NCBI RefSeq assembly: GCF_035083965.1
Contig: NC_089724.1
Coordinates: forward strand, 26,050,974 to 26,114,973
Source of the DNA: Branchiostoma lanceolatum
Taxonomy: Eukaryota > Chordata > Leptocardii > Amphioxiformes > Branchiostomatidae
Length of the DNA stretch: 64,000 bases
Direction of reading: 5' to 3'
Under the pieces are notes generated by a model. The model was not told where the DNA came from. It did no database searches and saw only the letters and a program-made list of their open reading frames with translations. Shown here one piece after another: positions 13,555-26,200 of the stretch. Each line of letters begins with the position of its first letter. Positions within the stretch are counted from its first letter, which is position 1. Both the position numbers and the translations under genes were made by a program.

Positions 13555-15255
13555 CTCGTACAAGTCGGAGTACATACGCTACAAGTCGGGGTACATACGC
13601 TACAGGTCGGGGCACATACGCTACAAATCGGGGTACATACGCTACAAGTCGGGGTACATACGCTACAGGTCGGGGTATATACGCTACAAGTCGGGGTACA
13701 TACGCTACAAGTCGGGGCACATACGCTACAGGTCGGGGTACATACGCTACAAGTCGGGGCACATACGCTACAGGTCGGGGTACATACGCTACAAGTCGGG
13801 GTACATACGCTACAGGTCGAGGTACATACGCTAAAAGTCGGGGTACATACGCTACAGGTCGGGGTACATACGCTACAAGTCAGGGTACATGTACGCTACA
13901 GGTCGGGGTACATACGCTACAAGTTGGGGTACATACGCTACAGGTCGGGGTACATACGCTAAAAGTCGGGGTACATACGCTACAGGTCGGGGTACATACG
14001 TTACAAGTCAGGGTACATGTACGCTACAAGTCGGGGTACATACGCTAAAAGTCGGGGTACATACGCTACAAGTCGGGGTACATACGCTACAGGTCGGGGT
14101 ACATACGCTACAAGTCGGGGTACATACGCTACAGGTCGGGGTACATACGCTACAGGTCCGGATACATACGCTACAGGTCCGGATATATACGTTACAAGCT
14201 ACAGGTCGGGGTACATACGCTACAAGTCAGGGTACATACGCTACAAGTCTGGGTTCATACGCTACAAGTCTGGGTACATACGCTACACGTCGGGGTACAT
14301 ACGCTACAGGTCGGTGTACTTACGCTAAAAGTCGAGGTACATACGCTACAGGTCGGGGCACATACGCTACAAGTCGGGGAACATACGCTACAGGTCGGGG
14401 TACATACGCTACAAGTCGGGGTACATACGCTACAAGTCGGGGTACATACGCTACAGGTCGGTGTACTTACGCTAAAAGTCGGGGTACATACGCTACAGGT
14501 CGGGGTACATACGCTACAAGTCGGGGTACATACGCTACAGGTTGGGGTACATACGCTACAAGTCGGGGTACATACGCTACAGGTCGGTGTACTTACGCTA
14601 AAAGTCGGGGTACATACGCTACAGGTCGGGGTACATACGCTACAAGTCGGGGTACATACGCTACAGGTCGGGGTACATACGCTACAGGTCGGAGTACATA
14701 CGCTACAAGTCGGGGTACATACGCTACAGGTCGGGGTACATACGCTACAAGTCGGCGTACATACGCTACAGGTTGGGGTACATATGCTACAAGTCTGGGA
14801 ACATACGTTACAAGCTACAGGTCGGGGTACATACGGTAAAAGTCGGGGTACATACGCTACACGTCGGGGTACATACGCTACAGGTCGGGATACATACGCT
14901 ACAAGTCGGGGTACATACGCTACAGGTCGGGGTACATACGCTACAAGTCGGGGTACATACGCTACAAGTCGGGGTACATACGCTACAGGTCGGTGTACTT
15001 ACGCTAAAAGTCGGGGTACATACGCTACAGGTCGGGGTACATACGCTACAAGTCGGGGTACATACGCTACAGGTCGAGGTACATACGCTACAAGTCTGGG
15101 AACATACGTTACAAGCTACAGGTCGAGGTACATACGCTACAAGTCTGGGAACATACGTTACAAGCTACAGGTCGGGATACATACGCTACAGGTCGGGGTA
15201 CATACGCTACACGTCGGGGTGCATACGCTACAAGTCGGGGTACATACGCTACAGG
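13555..15255. repeat. 21-bp minisatellite, about 80 copies
   Basis: Unit CTACAAGTCGGGGTACATACG, with AAGTC and AGGTC variants that often alternate, so a 42-bp higher-order period is partly visible. Rarer variants (TACTTACGCTAAAA, GGTCCGGATA, GGGTACATGTACG) recur in blocks, showing local duplication. 21 is a multiple of 3, so every frame stays open and gives false 7-residue repeat proteins. Confidence 0.97.
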
Positions 15256-15657
15256 CCGCCCATACTTAAGCATTATAGGCCAATGACACATGCACAGATC
15301 CAAAAATCAATCTCTTTACCAGAATTTTCAAACTTTACTTTCAAACGATAGGCCACTTGGTAGGTATTGGAGGAATGAAGCCGCTTTATTTTCTCATTCA
15401 TGGTTGATGAGTTATAGCTGACCAAAGTTGACAGTTTCGCCGCCCATACTAATGTTGGACTTTTCCTTGCTTGAAAGCACTGCTTGCCTTACAAGCTCTT
15501 GACTGTGCAACTGAAGTAAGCTACGTATCTCTAGATGGCGCAATATCACCATCCGCCGGCCCACTGCAATACAGTGTGCGCACACGGAAGAGGAGAGGCA
15601 ATGTTACAAGTAATATAGCACATTCGTGATATCAATAATTTGAGAACGTCCCAACCA

Positions 15658-15730
15658 GATTCCGTGGTGTAGCGGTTATCACATCTGCCTAACACGCAGA
15701 AGGTCCCCGGTTCGATCCCAGGCGGAATCA
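15658..15730 (+). tRNA. tRNA-Val (AAC), second copy
   Basis: Same gene as at 12,773 with anticodon loop CTAACAC (the usual form). One T-stem base differs (CCAGG facing CCCGG), giving a single mismatch. A TTTT terminator follows. Probably functional, possibly weakened. Confidence 0.88.
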
Positions 15731-15789
15731 TTTTACTTTTGTTTCATAGTGTTGACATCAGTTCAAAATTTCTTGGCTCCTATCATTAA

Positions 15790-15935
15790 ACACTGTGGAT
15801 TTAGAGCAGTACTTTGATTAACTTTACATCGCAAGTAAATAATTATAAAATTGAAAGTTGTGACAGACAACTTTACCAAGATTTTGAGGATAACTTATTG
15901 TTTGAAAAGTTTGATAAGAGTTAACGTTAGAACTT
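15790..15935. repeat. Inverted repeat arm, right of minisatellite
   Basis: Reverse-complement partner of 13,021-13,165; see that entry for landmarks. Confidence 0.75.
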
Positions 15936-15937
15936 TT

Positions 15938-16396
15938 AATGAATGAAGACCTTTATTGCACATTTCTGCCACACTTGGCTAAGTACAGGTCACAACAAAA
16001 GATAATACAAGTACAGTTAACGGATACAAAAGAATATGACTATCATTAAATAAATTCTACTTCTCCTCGCTTTTCGGTTATAGTAGATATAAAAGAACAG
16101 ACGTGTTTTTCAATGGGAGGTTTGTCTAGTCGCATTAGAAATATGAATTTTTGAACAGTACTTAAATGTGTGAAGTAGGGAAATAGGTTTTCTACAAGTT
16201 TATACAGTTCATTTCTTTCTTCGGTATATAATACACATTCTACCACAAAATGACATTCGTCTTCTACTCTATTCAAAGTACAATGTTTACATAATCGTTG
16301 TTCTAGAGGAGTGCGCGTATGTCTTCCCGTTTCAATATGTAGTTTGTGGCAGCTGATTCTTAGTCTTGTGACTGCATTCCTGACCCTCATATTTGA
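15938..16396 (-). mobile_element. LINE 3' end (CR1/L2-like), minus strand
   Basis: A 114-codon open frame encodes the ORF2 C-terminus: MRVRNAVTRLRISCHKLHIE, then RLCKHCTLN and EDECHFVVEC, the CCHH-type tail of CR1/L2 LINEs. It ends at the same peptide as 4,360-4,501. A short UTR and a TGAA tail close the insertion at the lower coordinate. Reverse transcriptase and endonuclease parts are absent (5' truncated). Confidence 0.85.
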
Positions 16397-16424
16397 ATTA
16401 CTTAGATATTTTTTTCATTATAAG

Positions 16425-17250
16425 TAGTTATCTTCGCCGGGTACTTGTACTCGGGGAAGATTATGTTTTCGGTTGAAAAATCTGTTAGGTGGGTCTGTAT
16501 GTATGTCAGGAGCATAACTCAAGAAACCTTTGATGAATCTTTATGATTTTCGGTAGGTGTGTAGTGGTTGTGCAAAAGAAGGTCAAGTTCGAAAATGGTT
16601 CACCTTGCGTTTTTTAACAGTACTGCAGCGGACTTTGAATTTTTTTGTGTTTGTATATAGGCAAAAAAAGTGACGGAAACGTTGATGGATCTTCATAATA
16701 TTTTGCAGGTGTGTAGATGTTGTAAAAACGGAGGTCAAGTTCAAAAATGGTTCCCCTGGCATTTTCCGTTGGTACTGCAGCGGGCTTTGTGTGGATCTGC
16801 ATTTGTATGTCGCCAGCATAACTCGAGAAGCTGTTGATGGATCTGTATGATATTTAGTGGATGGGTAGAGTTTACAGAAATGAAGGTCAAGTTCGATAAT
16901 GGGCCGTCTAGCGGGTACTTAAGGTACTGCAGCGGAGCTTCAAAATTTTGGGGCATATTTTCTGAAAGTGCTATGGTCATGATTTTTGTGTGGTAGATAG
17001 TTCATGCTATAGAAAGTAAGTTGTGAAAGTTTGGCCCCCCTAGCGTTTTTTTTTGAACTGCAGTGGGTGTTTTTGTTTTGACCTTCGGACATGAATAACT
17101 TGAGAAGGGGTCGACAGATCGTCGTGACGTTTGGTATTCAGATAGCTCAGATGGTGCTTTACAAAATAAACGACTAATTATGCGAATCAGGAGATAAATG
17201 GCATAATTAGTAAGGAAAGTTTGATGTATTTCATATTGGGACCCTGAAAC
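16425..17250 (+). repeat. Repeat family S, copy 1
   Basis: Starts at TTATCTTCGCCGGG and is built of diverged subrepeats of roughly 110-150 bp. Each carries a line like CATAACTC(G/A)AGAA, then TTGATGGATCTTCATGATAT, a GTCAAGTT(C/T)GA box and a CTGCAGCGG box. It ends near GCATAATTAGTAAGGAAAG. Frames are closed, so it is probably a non-coding dispersed repeat. Other copies are at 18,862, 22,862 and (inverted) 33,180. Confidence 0.8.
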
Positions 17251-17254
17251 ATGT

Positions 17255-17890
17255 GACGGTTTCCCAGAAAACAGGTCTTACAAACAGATGGCCTGGGAAA
17301 GTAGGTCAAATAAACAAATAGAGCACAGCACTGCTCTCCAAGCAGAGGTGTGGGTCCGGCTGTTTTTTCACATGTTTAGCTTAGGCATGTTTGTCCAAAG
17401 CACGTTGCCGACATAACGAAAAGGGGAAAAAATAGAAAACCCGACATAACACCTAAAAACACGTCAAAAACACGGCTCTGCTTTTAATAAAGAGTACATT
17501 GCTTCAAAACTGCACAACTGGTAGGTACGGTAAAGTCACATTTACTATGTCTTTCAAAATGCGCATGACATGGAATAAAGATTTATTCTATTCTTATTCA
17601 TATATGTTGACTGCACCATTTCATCGTCACATTCAACTTACGACACTGCAATTTCAAACCTTTGAGGGCCCATAATTTCAACATACTCATTTTTTCATGG
17701 TCAGTTTTAATATATATCAGCACACAAGACATTGTACGCTAGTCCTGTACCACCAAATGATTTTTAACCCTACCCCCCCCCCAAAAAAAAACAACAACTT
17801 ACAAACAGCACATGGTGTATGATCAAATTTTCAGGGGGTGATATCAAAGCATGTAAATATGAATCACTATCCATAATAAGCCTTGTTATG
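17255..17890 (+). repeat. Repeat X, left copy
   Basis: Matches 33,720-34,385 in the same orientation with small gaps. Shared landmarks are TCCAAGCAGAGGT, GAAAAGGGGA, ATGGAATAAAGATTTATTCT and CCTGTACCACCAAATGATTT. It follows an S copy, as does the right copy. Confidence 0.85.
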
Positions 17891-17939
17891 TTTGTATTTA
17901 AACTTCCGACGTACCCGTCTTCAACCTACCTGTTTTAAG

Positions 17940-18140
17940 GTAGTGTTTACCTGTGATTTTAAGAACGCATTTATTGTTGATTAGGAACAATTATATTATC
18001 TTTGTATGTAACCGATAGATTGCCTAATGTCACTACTTTTTAAAAATAATGTAAAAAGTACGCAATTCAGCCTATGGCTGCGAGGTACTTCATGTTTTCC
18101 GATCACAATGATCAAATAAAACCATTCATTCATTCAACAC
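17940..18140 (+). mobile_element. LINE 3' UTR and CATT tail
   Basis: CAATTCAGCCTATGGCTGCG, then AATAAAACCATTCATTCATTC, resembles the 3' UTR end of a CR1-type LINE. No coding part remains. Confidence 0.5.
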
Positions 18141-18454
18141 ATTTTGGACCTCAAATTAGCAGGAGCCATTCCTTCTGACGTGAAGTCACAGCCAGTCTTT
18201 TAAGATATTGTTTTAAAAATGAATTTCATTTTTATGCTTCAACTTGTCAATATGAGTTCCAATATGAATTCCTCACATTCCAGCATTTTCAAAATTGCAA
18301 CCATACTAAATGTGTTCGCTATGTCTATGGCCGTTCTTTCAACAAGTGCATGCAACAGCATCGTAGCAGTAGGACGAAATTAAAGAAATAAGATCACACC
18401 CCTCTCCAAAAAAATAAATTCAGATTATTGGAAATGGAAGTAAAATGTATGCTA

Positions 18455-18482
18455 CGTCCCTGGGTGGGCTTGAACCACCAAT

Positions 18483-18522
<40 letters not shown>

Positions 18523-18528
18523 ATAGAC
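18455..18528 (-). tRNA. tRNA-Asn (GTT)
   Basis: The minus strand has GTGGCGCAATCGG (D arm), anticodon arm TTCGGCTGTTAACCGAA (GTT) and B box GGTTCAAGCCC. The acceptor GTCTATG faces CAGGGAC with one A-G mismatch, and B-box position G57 is A. A TTTT terminator follows. Likely a tRNA gene, possibly a decaying copy. Confidence 0.8.
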
Positions 18529-18861
18529 GTTGATGCTGTTATGATATATGACTCCCTCTGTCGTGTCCTTGGGCCCAGTGACATTCGTCATACCAAGGAG
18601 GTTTTAATCAGGAAAAAACTTCCTTGGATGTACGCTATTTTTGCGACGCTATGACAGAACTGACTGAACGTTGACAAGGATTTCCGGCAAACTTTTTCTG
18701 TCACCAGACAGCTGAATTTGAACATTCAAAACTACTGTTCTAAACATGCCCCCATCTTTGTGGCCTAAACCCGTTACGCAACGAATGTTACAGGGGCCAA
18801 AAGGCGCAAGGGGTAGACGACCAAGTACATACAGTTCTTCTACTTGCCGATAGATGTCTCT

Positions 18862-19975
18862 TATTATCTTCGCCGAGGAACTCGTTATCTTCGCCGAGGA
18901 ACTCGTTATCTTCGCCGAGGAACTCGGAGTAGATCATGTTTTCGGTTGAACCGGCTGTTGTGTGGGTCTGTATGTATGTCAAGAGCATAACTCGGGAAAC
19001 CTTTGATGGATCTTCATGATATTTGGTAGGTGTGTAGTGGTTGTGCAAAGGAAGGTCAAGTTCGAAAATCGTTTACCTGTCGTTTTCCAACAATACTGCA
19101 GTGGACTTTTAATTTTTCTGTGTTTGTATGTAGGCAAAAAAAGTGACGGAAACGTTGATGGATCTCAATGATTTTTGGTAGTTTCGAAGAGATTGTGGGA
19201 ACGGAGGTCAAGTTTGAAAATGATTTATTTGGCGCTTCGTACAGAACTGCAGCAGGCTTTGTGTGTGTGAGAGTTTGTATGTCGCCAGCATAACTCGAGG
19301 AGCTATTGGCGGTTGTGCATGATATTTCGTGGATAGGTAGTGATGTCAAAGAGGAAGGTCAAGTTCGATAATGGGCCTCCTATCGGGTATTTGAGGTACT
19401 GCAGCGGAGCTTCAACGTTTGAGGCCAAATTTTCTGGAGGCGTCAGGTTCATGATTTTTTTGTAGTATATAGCTTCTGGGACGGCAAGTGAGTGGTGGGA
19501 ATCGAATTAAGGCCCCCTAGCTGCTCGTTTGGAACTGCAGTTGGCGTTTTTGTTAATACATTTGGAGACGAATAACTCCAGCAGGGATTGACGGATTATC
19601 ATAATTTATGGCATGTGGATAGTTTCGGTGATGCTTTACATAACTGAATACTTGTCATGCAAATAAGACGATAATTTGCATAATAAATGAGGAAAGGTTA
19701 TGAATTCGCCGAAAGCTTGTGGTCAAATTTCATACAAGTGCTATGGTAACGATTTTTAAGCGGTGTACAGCTCTTGGGGCAGGGAGTAAGTGATATAAGT
19801 TTAGACCCCCTAGAGGCTTGCTTAGAACTGCAGTAGACCTTTTTTATGTTACCTTCGGAGGCGAATAACTCGGGTAGGGTTTGATGAATTTGCATTGTTT
19901 TGGACAGGTAGGTTATTGAGGTAATGATTAACAAATAAAGACGTATGAAATTGTAATCAGGGTCTAATTAAGTGG
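18862..19975 (+). repeat. Repeat family S, copy 2, with triplicated 24-bp head
   Basis: The head TTATCTTCGCCGAGGAACTC is present three times in tandem (18,862-18,936) before GGAGTAGATCATGTTTTCGG. Then come at least five diverged subrepeats with the CATAACTC and CTGCAG boxes listed for copy 1. Ends around 19,975. Confidence 0.8.
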
Positions 19976-20039
19976 TGAAATAGGCTTGTTTATAATTACA
20001 TTTTTTAAGTACCCTTTGTCGACCTATATCTAAGGACAA

Positions 20040-20789
20040 CACCTGCTTGTCAGCAGGCCTGTGCAAATTAGATTGATGCTCTCTGGTGACCTCAAAAACC
20101 ACCGGCCAAACTACACTCCGGCTGGGACGGAGCTTATATCAACAAACACAGGAAAGGTCTGGTCCTGTGCGGGACAAGTCAAAACGATGAATATAAGGAA
20201 ATGTGCAAGCAGCAGGCACTACAGAATGCATTATACTAAGCTTTATGTGGTTTGTAAAATGCAGTTGTATACCACACTGGATGTGGACCAGTCCTTCGTA
20301 GATGAGAGTAAGAAAAGGTTCTTGCGCATGCGCGCAGATAGTGACATAAAAATCCTCAAAATCAGGATAATCTTTAAAACAGACCCATGCTACCCATCAG
20401 GACCTGACTGAACTCCCCTCCAGGGTGTTTCACATTTAAGACAGAGACACGAAAAAACAGTAACATTTCTTTTTGGGTAGAATACACTTTTCAAGGACTT
20501 AGCGGAGATAGAGGAAACATATCGAGAGAGATAATCTTTACAAGAGGAAAACCTATACGATATGAAAGAGAAAACCGACATAGAACTTCACCCGTGAGGG
20601 GGGACTACATTGTCCCGCAGCCCATACCCGGGAGTGACCCGGCCCCCTGAAGAACTATATCAAAACAAAAGAAAATATATCAGAGTGGACAGTACTTAGA
20701 ACAGGAAAGATAATCTCAGACAACAGTAACAGGTCTCACAAATCTAACATCCTCCCAAAAAAAGTGAAACAGTAGGCTTTAGAGAGATA
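20040..20789. other. Unassigned, upstream of helicase fragment
   Basis: Probably further remains of the Helentron at 20,790. A 116-codon frame (20,061-20,411) is open, but I recognise no Rep or helicase motif in it. Confidence 0.35.
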
Positions 20790-21620
20790 TTGTCAATAGC
20801 AGTAGGTGCAAGAGTCGTGGTCACTGCCAACGTTAACATATTAGACGGAATTGTTAAGGGCGCATTCGTAGGCATTGACAGCACATGCCATGGTGTCCAC
20901 ACCTTCCTCGTAAAATTCGACAGTGAAAGCAAATACAAGACAGATTTACCCAAATGCGGTACCCATCAAAAGGCAATGTTCAATAAGTTCTCAGTTACGG
21001 CAAGCGGACGATCCAAGCACGACGAGAAAAGTATCCTCAATCTTTAGCATGGGGCTGTACCTAAAGTTTAAGGTAGATCACTGGACAAAACTGTTGTCCC
21101 CGGAAGTTTGAGCGCAAACGGGTCGTTTTTTCTCAGGTCAGTTATATGTTGCCTTACGTCATGTTGAGTTTGAACGGATTGTATCTATTGGGATTTAAAT
21201 CGTATACAATTAGTGAATTGCAATACTGTAAACCAAAATATATGTTCTTAAAGAAATGGAACTCCTAAAACAGCTGCCTGTGTCAAAGGTTACACAACAA
21301 CCTAACACAGAAGACCGTGATACTTGCATTAAAAGTTCCTGAATATACTCCTACGCGGAACATCTAAAAAATATGAGAGCTGACAGATCAACACAACCAG
21401 TCGATGTCTTCTGTTTCGTGGAAACCTTCCTGAATGGCCGACAACAGACTAAAAATTTTCTGCCACAAGCAACGGCATTCAGAGCAGACAGAAATGGAAC
21501 AGGAGGAGGGGTGATGACTGTTGCTACACAAGACGTCAATCCTACACAGCCGATATATTTCAGCCGATGGAGTGAAGTGCATAGCTACCACAGTCACCAA
21601 ACTATCGACCACAGTTGAAA
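20790..21620 (+). mobile_element. Helitron (Helentron type) fragment: PIF1-like helicase end and endonuclease start
   Basis: The first part reads IAVGARVVVTANVNILDGIV, matching the C-terminal PIF1 helicase box usually written VGARVMLT.N.....GLVNG. At about 21,120-21,190 another frame reads GRFFSGQLYVALRHVEFERI, the helicase motif VI region (GQ.YVALSRV). From about 21,357 YAEHLKNMRADRS, DVFCFVETFL and FRADRNGTGGGV match the start of an APE-type endonuclease. Helicase followed by endonuclease is the layout of animal Helentrons. The frames are interrupted by stops between the parts, so it is a decayed, non-autonomous remnant. Rep (HUH) was not found. Confidence 0.75.
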
Positions 21621-21647
21621 CAAATCAAAGGAGCGAGTAGAAACAGA

Positions 21648-21745
21648 AGTGATCCCAACCGAGATTCGAACTCACGCCGAAACCGGAGGCCAGATCACAG
21701 GCACTAGGCTCAAGGTCGCAACCAGTTAGACTGGTCAGTTGGAGG
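21648..21745 (-). repeat. tRNA-like sequence (SINE head or tRNA relic)
   Basis: The minus strand carries a pol III B box, GAGTTCGAATCTC, closing on TTGGGATC, preceded by CTGGTTGCGACC and CCTAGTG. A full cloverleaf was not found. It lies just outside the left end of the large inverted-repeat structure. Confidence 0.4.
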
Positions 21746-21782
21746 CGTTTGAACCCCCACTGTTACACTACTCTCCCTTTTC

Positions 21783-22080
21783 TTGACTGAGCTTGAGGTG
21801 TGTTGCCAATTATTATCACAAGTAACACGTGTATCAACTAAAATACTTTTCAGAACTAACGTTCGATAAATGTGGTAAATAGCTAGAGCTCTTTCAAGTA
21901 GATTTATCAACACCAGATAAAAAGGCGATGTTACCTAAACTTCTCCATGATACAGATGCAGAATCCCCCCCAATATTCATAGTCATCAATGTTTGTAAAT
22001 GTCTTTGAATATTCATCAATGTTCATGTAAATTTTCATTAATATCTATGAATATTAATCTATGTTGAAACGTATATTTAT
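21783..22080. repeat. Outer inverted repeat, left end
   Basis: Pairs with 32,830-33,126. Its inner part (from GTAGATTTAT(C/T)AACACC) is repeated again at about 22,096-22,305, so the left end carries a tandem partial copy. Confidence 0.8.
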
Positions 22081-22309
22081 GAAACATAACATCCTTGTAG
22101 ATTTATTAACACCAGATAAAAAGGCGATATTACCTAAACTTCTCCATAATACCAAGGTAATACCTTGATAATACATATGCAGAATAGAAGGGTATTTTCC
22201 TAGTCATCAATGTTTGTAAATGTCTATGAATATTCATCAATGTTTATGTAAATTTTCATTTATATCTATATAAAATATATAATAATATTGAAACGCATAC
22301 TTATAGTAT

Positions 22310-22530
22310 TCATCAATTCATCAATTCGTAAATTCATAAATTCATTAATTCATTGATTCATCAATTCATTAATTCATTAATTCAATTTATAAATTTATAA
22401 TTTATATGCACAGTCCCGCGAGTCAAGTTAACGAATTTCTGAATTTCTGAATTTCTGAATTTCTGAATTTCTGAATTCATGAATTTATGAATATCATGAA
22501 TATCATGCCACATTGCCATGAATTATGATA
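22310..22530. repeat. ATTCAT / GAATTTCT short tandem repeats
   Basis: Successive ATTCATCA, ATTCATTA and (GAATTTCT)n runs, AT-rich, leading into the 8-bp satellite. Confidence 0.85.
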
Positions 22531-22554
22531 TTATGATATAATGATATTATCTCG

Positions 22555-22848
22555 CCGATATTATGATATTATGATATTATGATATTATGATATTATGATA
22601 TTATGATATTATGATATTATGATATTATGATATTATGATATTATGATATTATGATATTATGATATTATGATATTATGATATTATGATATTATGATATTAT
22701 GATATTATGATATTATGATATTATGATATTATGGTATTATGGTATTATGATATTATGATATTATGATATTATGATATTATGATATTATGGTATTATGATA
22801 TTATGATATTATGATATTGTGATATTGTGATATTGTGATATTATGATG
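22555..22848. repeat. 8-bp satellite (GATATTAT)n, about 36 copies
   Basis: Nearly pure GATATTAT, with a few GGTATTAT and GATATTGT variants clustered near the right end. It ends where the outer-end motif TGTGTTGCCAATTATTATCA recurs (22,848) and an S fragment begins. Confidence 0.97.
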
Positions 22849-22861
22849 TGTTGCCAATTAT

Positions 22862-23160
22862 TATCACAAGTCTGTCGCCAGCATAACTCAAGAAGCTGTT
22901 GATGGATCTGTATGATATCTAGTGGATGGGTAGGGTTTACAGAAAGGAAGGTCAAGTTCGATAATGGGCCTTCTAGAGATTCAAAATTTGGAGGCATATT
23001 TTCTAAAAGTGCTATGGTAGATAGTTCATGCCACAAATTTGGGGCCCCTAGCGGCTTGTGGGTGTTTTTGTTTTGACATTCGGACATGAATAACTTGAGA
23101 AGGGGTCGACAGATCGTCGTGATATTTGGTATTTACAGAGCTCAGATGGTGCTTTATTCT
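22862..23160 (+). repeat. Repeat family S, partial copy 3
   Basis: Begins at GTCGCCAGCATAACTCAAGA and matches the middle and end of S copy 1 (TTTTGACATTCGGACATGAA). It is placed inside the inverted-repeat structure. Confidence 0.75.
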
Positions 23161-23239
23161 GAGTTCCACGACCTTCGCCAAATGATTTGACCTGCATTTA
23201 GGAGTTTCTCATAAATTGATAAATTGATCGATAACAGAA

Positions 23240-26200
23240 GTTGTCCAAAGTTAATGATGGAAATTCCGGAAATTCCGGAAATTCCGGAAATTCCGGATAT
23301 TCCGGATATTCCGGATATTCCGGATATTCCGGATATTCCGGATATTCCGGATATTCCGGATATTCCGGATATTCCGGATATTCCGGATATTCCGGATATT
23401 CCGAAAAAACTTCCAAGTCTTCCAAATCTTTCGGAAATTCCAAATCTTCCAAGTTCTGAATTAATGTACAGAACTGAATGTTCAGAAAATTGATGAATGT
23501 CATGGGCCAGGTCCCTCAAAATAGCCATTTGGTACCAAACAGAGGGCCAAAGGGTTAATTCCTCTGCTTTATAATTATGCATGATAACAATGTCAAATGT
23601 CCAGCTTTTTAGGAATTATCACGTGATATGGTGCGTCATTAAAATGGACCTCGATTTTTGGGACTTAATTCAGAGGACTGGGACAAAATATCAAACATCA
23701 ATAATCTTCGGTGAAAATCGGTTTGTAGGCAAAAGATACCACAGGAATCACGAAATAGTATGTTTTTGGTTGATATCTTAACTCTATAAGGTCTCGGTTC
23801 GGAGTTTTTTTTTTAAATTCGGGGCCGACCTGACTCGTTCCCAGAAAGGCAATAGCGCTTTTCCAAACATCCCTTTTCGGCCGATTCAATGTTTCTGATG
23901 GATAGGGGTGACTTATCTTCGAACGACAGACGAATTTGATAGTTTCTGTAGAAACGTCATTTTAAGTGAAAAATAAAATAGCAATTTTATAGCAATAGCA
24001 AATAGCAAAGTTGTCCAAAGTTAATGATGGAAATTCCGGATATTCCGGATATTCCGGATATTCCGGATATTCCGGATATTCCAGAAATTCCGGATATTCC
24101 GGATATTCCGGATATTCCGGATATTCCGGATATTCCAGATATTCCGGATATTCCGGATATTCCGGATATTCCGGAAATTCCGGATATTCCGGATATTCCG
24201 GAAATTCCGGATATTCCGGAAATTCCGGATATTCCGGATATTCCGGATATTCCGGATATTCCGGATATTCCGGATATTCCGGATATTCCGGATATTCCGG
24301 ATATTCCGAAAAAACTTCCAAGTCTTCCAAATCTTTCGGAAATTCCAAATCCTCCAAGTTCTGAATTAATGTACAGAACCGAATGTTCAGAAAATTGATG
24401 AATGTCATGGGCCAGGTCCCTCAAAATAGCCATTTGGTACCAAAAGGGTTAATTCCTCTACTTTATAATTATGCATGATAACAATGTCAAATGTCCAGCT
24501 TTTTAGGAATTATCACGTGATATGGTGCGTCATTAAAATGGACCTCGATTTTTGGGACTTAATTCAGAGGACTGGGACAAAATATCAAACATCAATAATC
24601 TTCGGTGAAAATCGGTTTGTAAGCAAAAGATACCACAGGAATCACGAAATAGTATGTTTTTGGTTGATATCTTAACTCTATAAGGTCTCGGTTCGGAGTT
24701 TTTTTTTTAAATTCGGGGCCGACCTGACTCGTTCCCAGAAAGGCAATAGCGCTTTTCCAAACATCCCTTTTCGGCCGATTCAATGTTTTTGATGGATAGG
24801 GGTGACTTATCTTCGAACGACAGACGAATTTGATAGTTTCTGTAGAAACGTCATTTTAAGTGAAAAATAAAATAGCAATTTTATAGCAATAGCAAATAGC
24901 AAAGTTGTCCAAAGTTAATGATGGACATTCCGGATATTCCGGATATTCCGGATATTCCGGATATTCCGGATATTCCAGAAATTCCGGATATTCCGGATAT
25001 TCCGGATATTCCGGATATTCCGGATATTCCGGATATTCCGGATATTCCGGATATTCCGGATATTCCGAATATTCCGGATATTCCGGAAATTCCGGATATT
25101 CCGGAAATTCCGGATATTCCGGATATTCCGGAAATTCCGGATATTCCGGATATTCCAGATATTCCGGATATTCCGGATATTCCGGATATTCCGGATATTC
25201 CGGATATTCCGGATATTCCGGATATTCCGGATATTCCGGATATTCCGAAAAAACTTCCAAGTCTTCCAAATCTTTCGGAAATTCCAAATCTTCCAAGTTC
25301 TGAATTAATGTACAGAACTGAATGTTCAGAAAATTGATGAACATTAGTCCATGGGCCAGGTCCCTCAAAATAGCCATTTGGTACCAAAAGGGTTAATTCC
25401 TCTACTTTATAATTATGCATGATAACAATGTCAAATATCCAGCTTTTTAGGAATTATCACGTGATATGGTGCGTCATTAAAATGGACCTCGATTTTTGGG
25501 ACTTAATTCAGAGGACTGGGACAAAATATCAAACATCAATAATCTTCGGTGAAAATCGGTTTGTAGGCAAAAGATACCACAGGAATCACGAAATAGTATG
25601 TTTTTGGTTGATATCTTAACTCTATAAGGTCTCGGTTCGGAGTTTTTTTTTTAAATTCGGGGCCGACCTGACTCGTTCCCAGAAAGGCAATAGCGCTTTT
25701 CCAAACACCCCTTTTCGGCCGATTCAATGTTTCTGATGGATAGGGGTGACTTATCTTCGAACGACAGACGAATTTGATAGTTTCTGTAGAAACGTCATTT
25801 TAAGTGAAAAATAAAATAGCAATTTTATAGCAATAGCAAATAGCAAAGTTGTCCAAAGTTAATGATGGAAATTCCGGAAATTCTGGATATTCCGGATATT
25901 CCGGATATTCCGGAAATTCCGGATATTCCGGATATTCCGGAAATTCCGGAAATTCCGGATATTCCGGATATTCCGGATATTCCGGATATTCCGGATATTC
26001 CGGAAATTCCGGAAATTCCGGATATTCCGGATATTCCGGAAATTCCGGAAATTCCGGATATTCCGGATATTCCGGATATTCCGGATATTCCGGATATTCC
26101 GGATATTCCGGATATTCCGGATATTCCGAAAAAACTTCCAAATCTTCCAAGTTCTGAATTAATGTACAGAACTGAATGTTCAGAAAATTGATGAATGTCA

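Noticed and set aside
13555-15255. CRISPR-like array
   Set aside because: Units are contiguous without unique spacers, and the window is animal DNA with introns.
13510-15351. Frames up to 316 codons with 7-residue repeats (TYATSRG, LQVGVHT)
   Set aside because: Product of the 21-bp minisatellite in several frames; no start context or neighbours support a protein.
23581-25619. Same 66-codon frame in three tandem units
   Set aside because: Copies are near-identical because the DNA is recently duplicated, so an unbroken frame says nothing about selection; no domain is seen.
23258-26200. Long open frames (up to 179 codons) of (PDI)n, (SGY)n, (EYP)n and (GIS)n
   Set aside because: They arise because the 9-bp satellite has no stop in any frame; the same happens on both strands.
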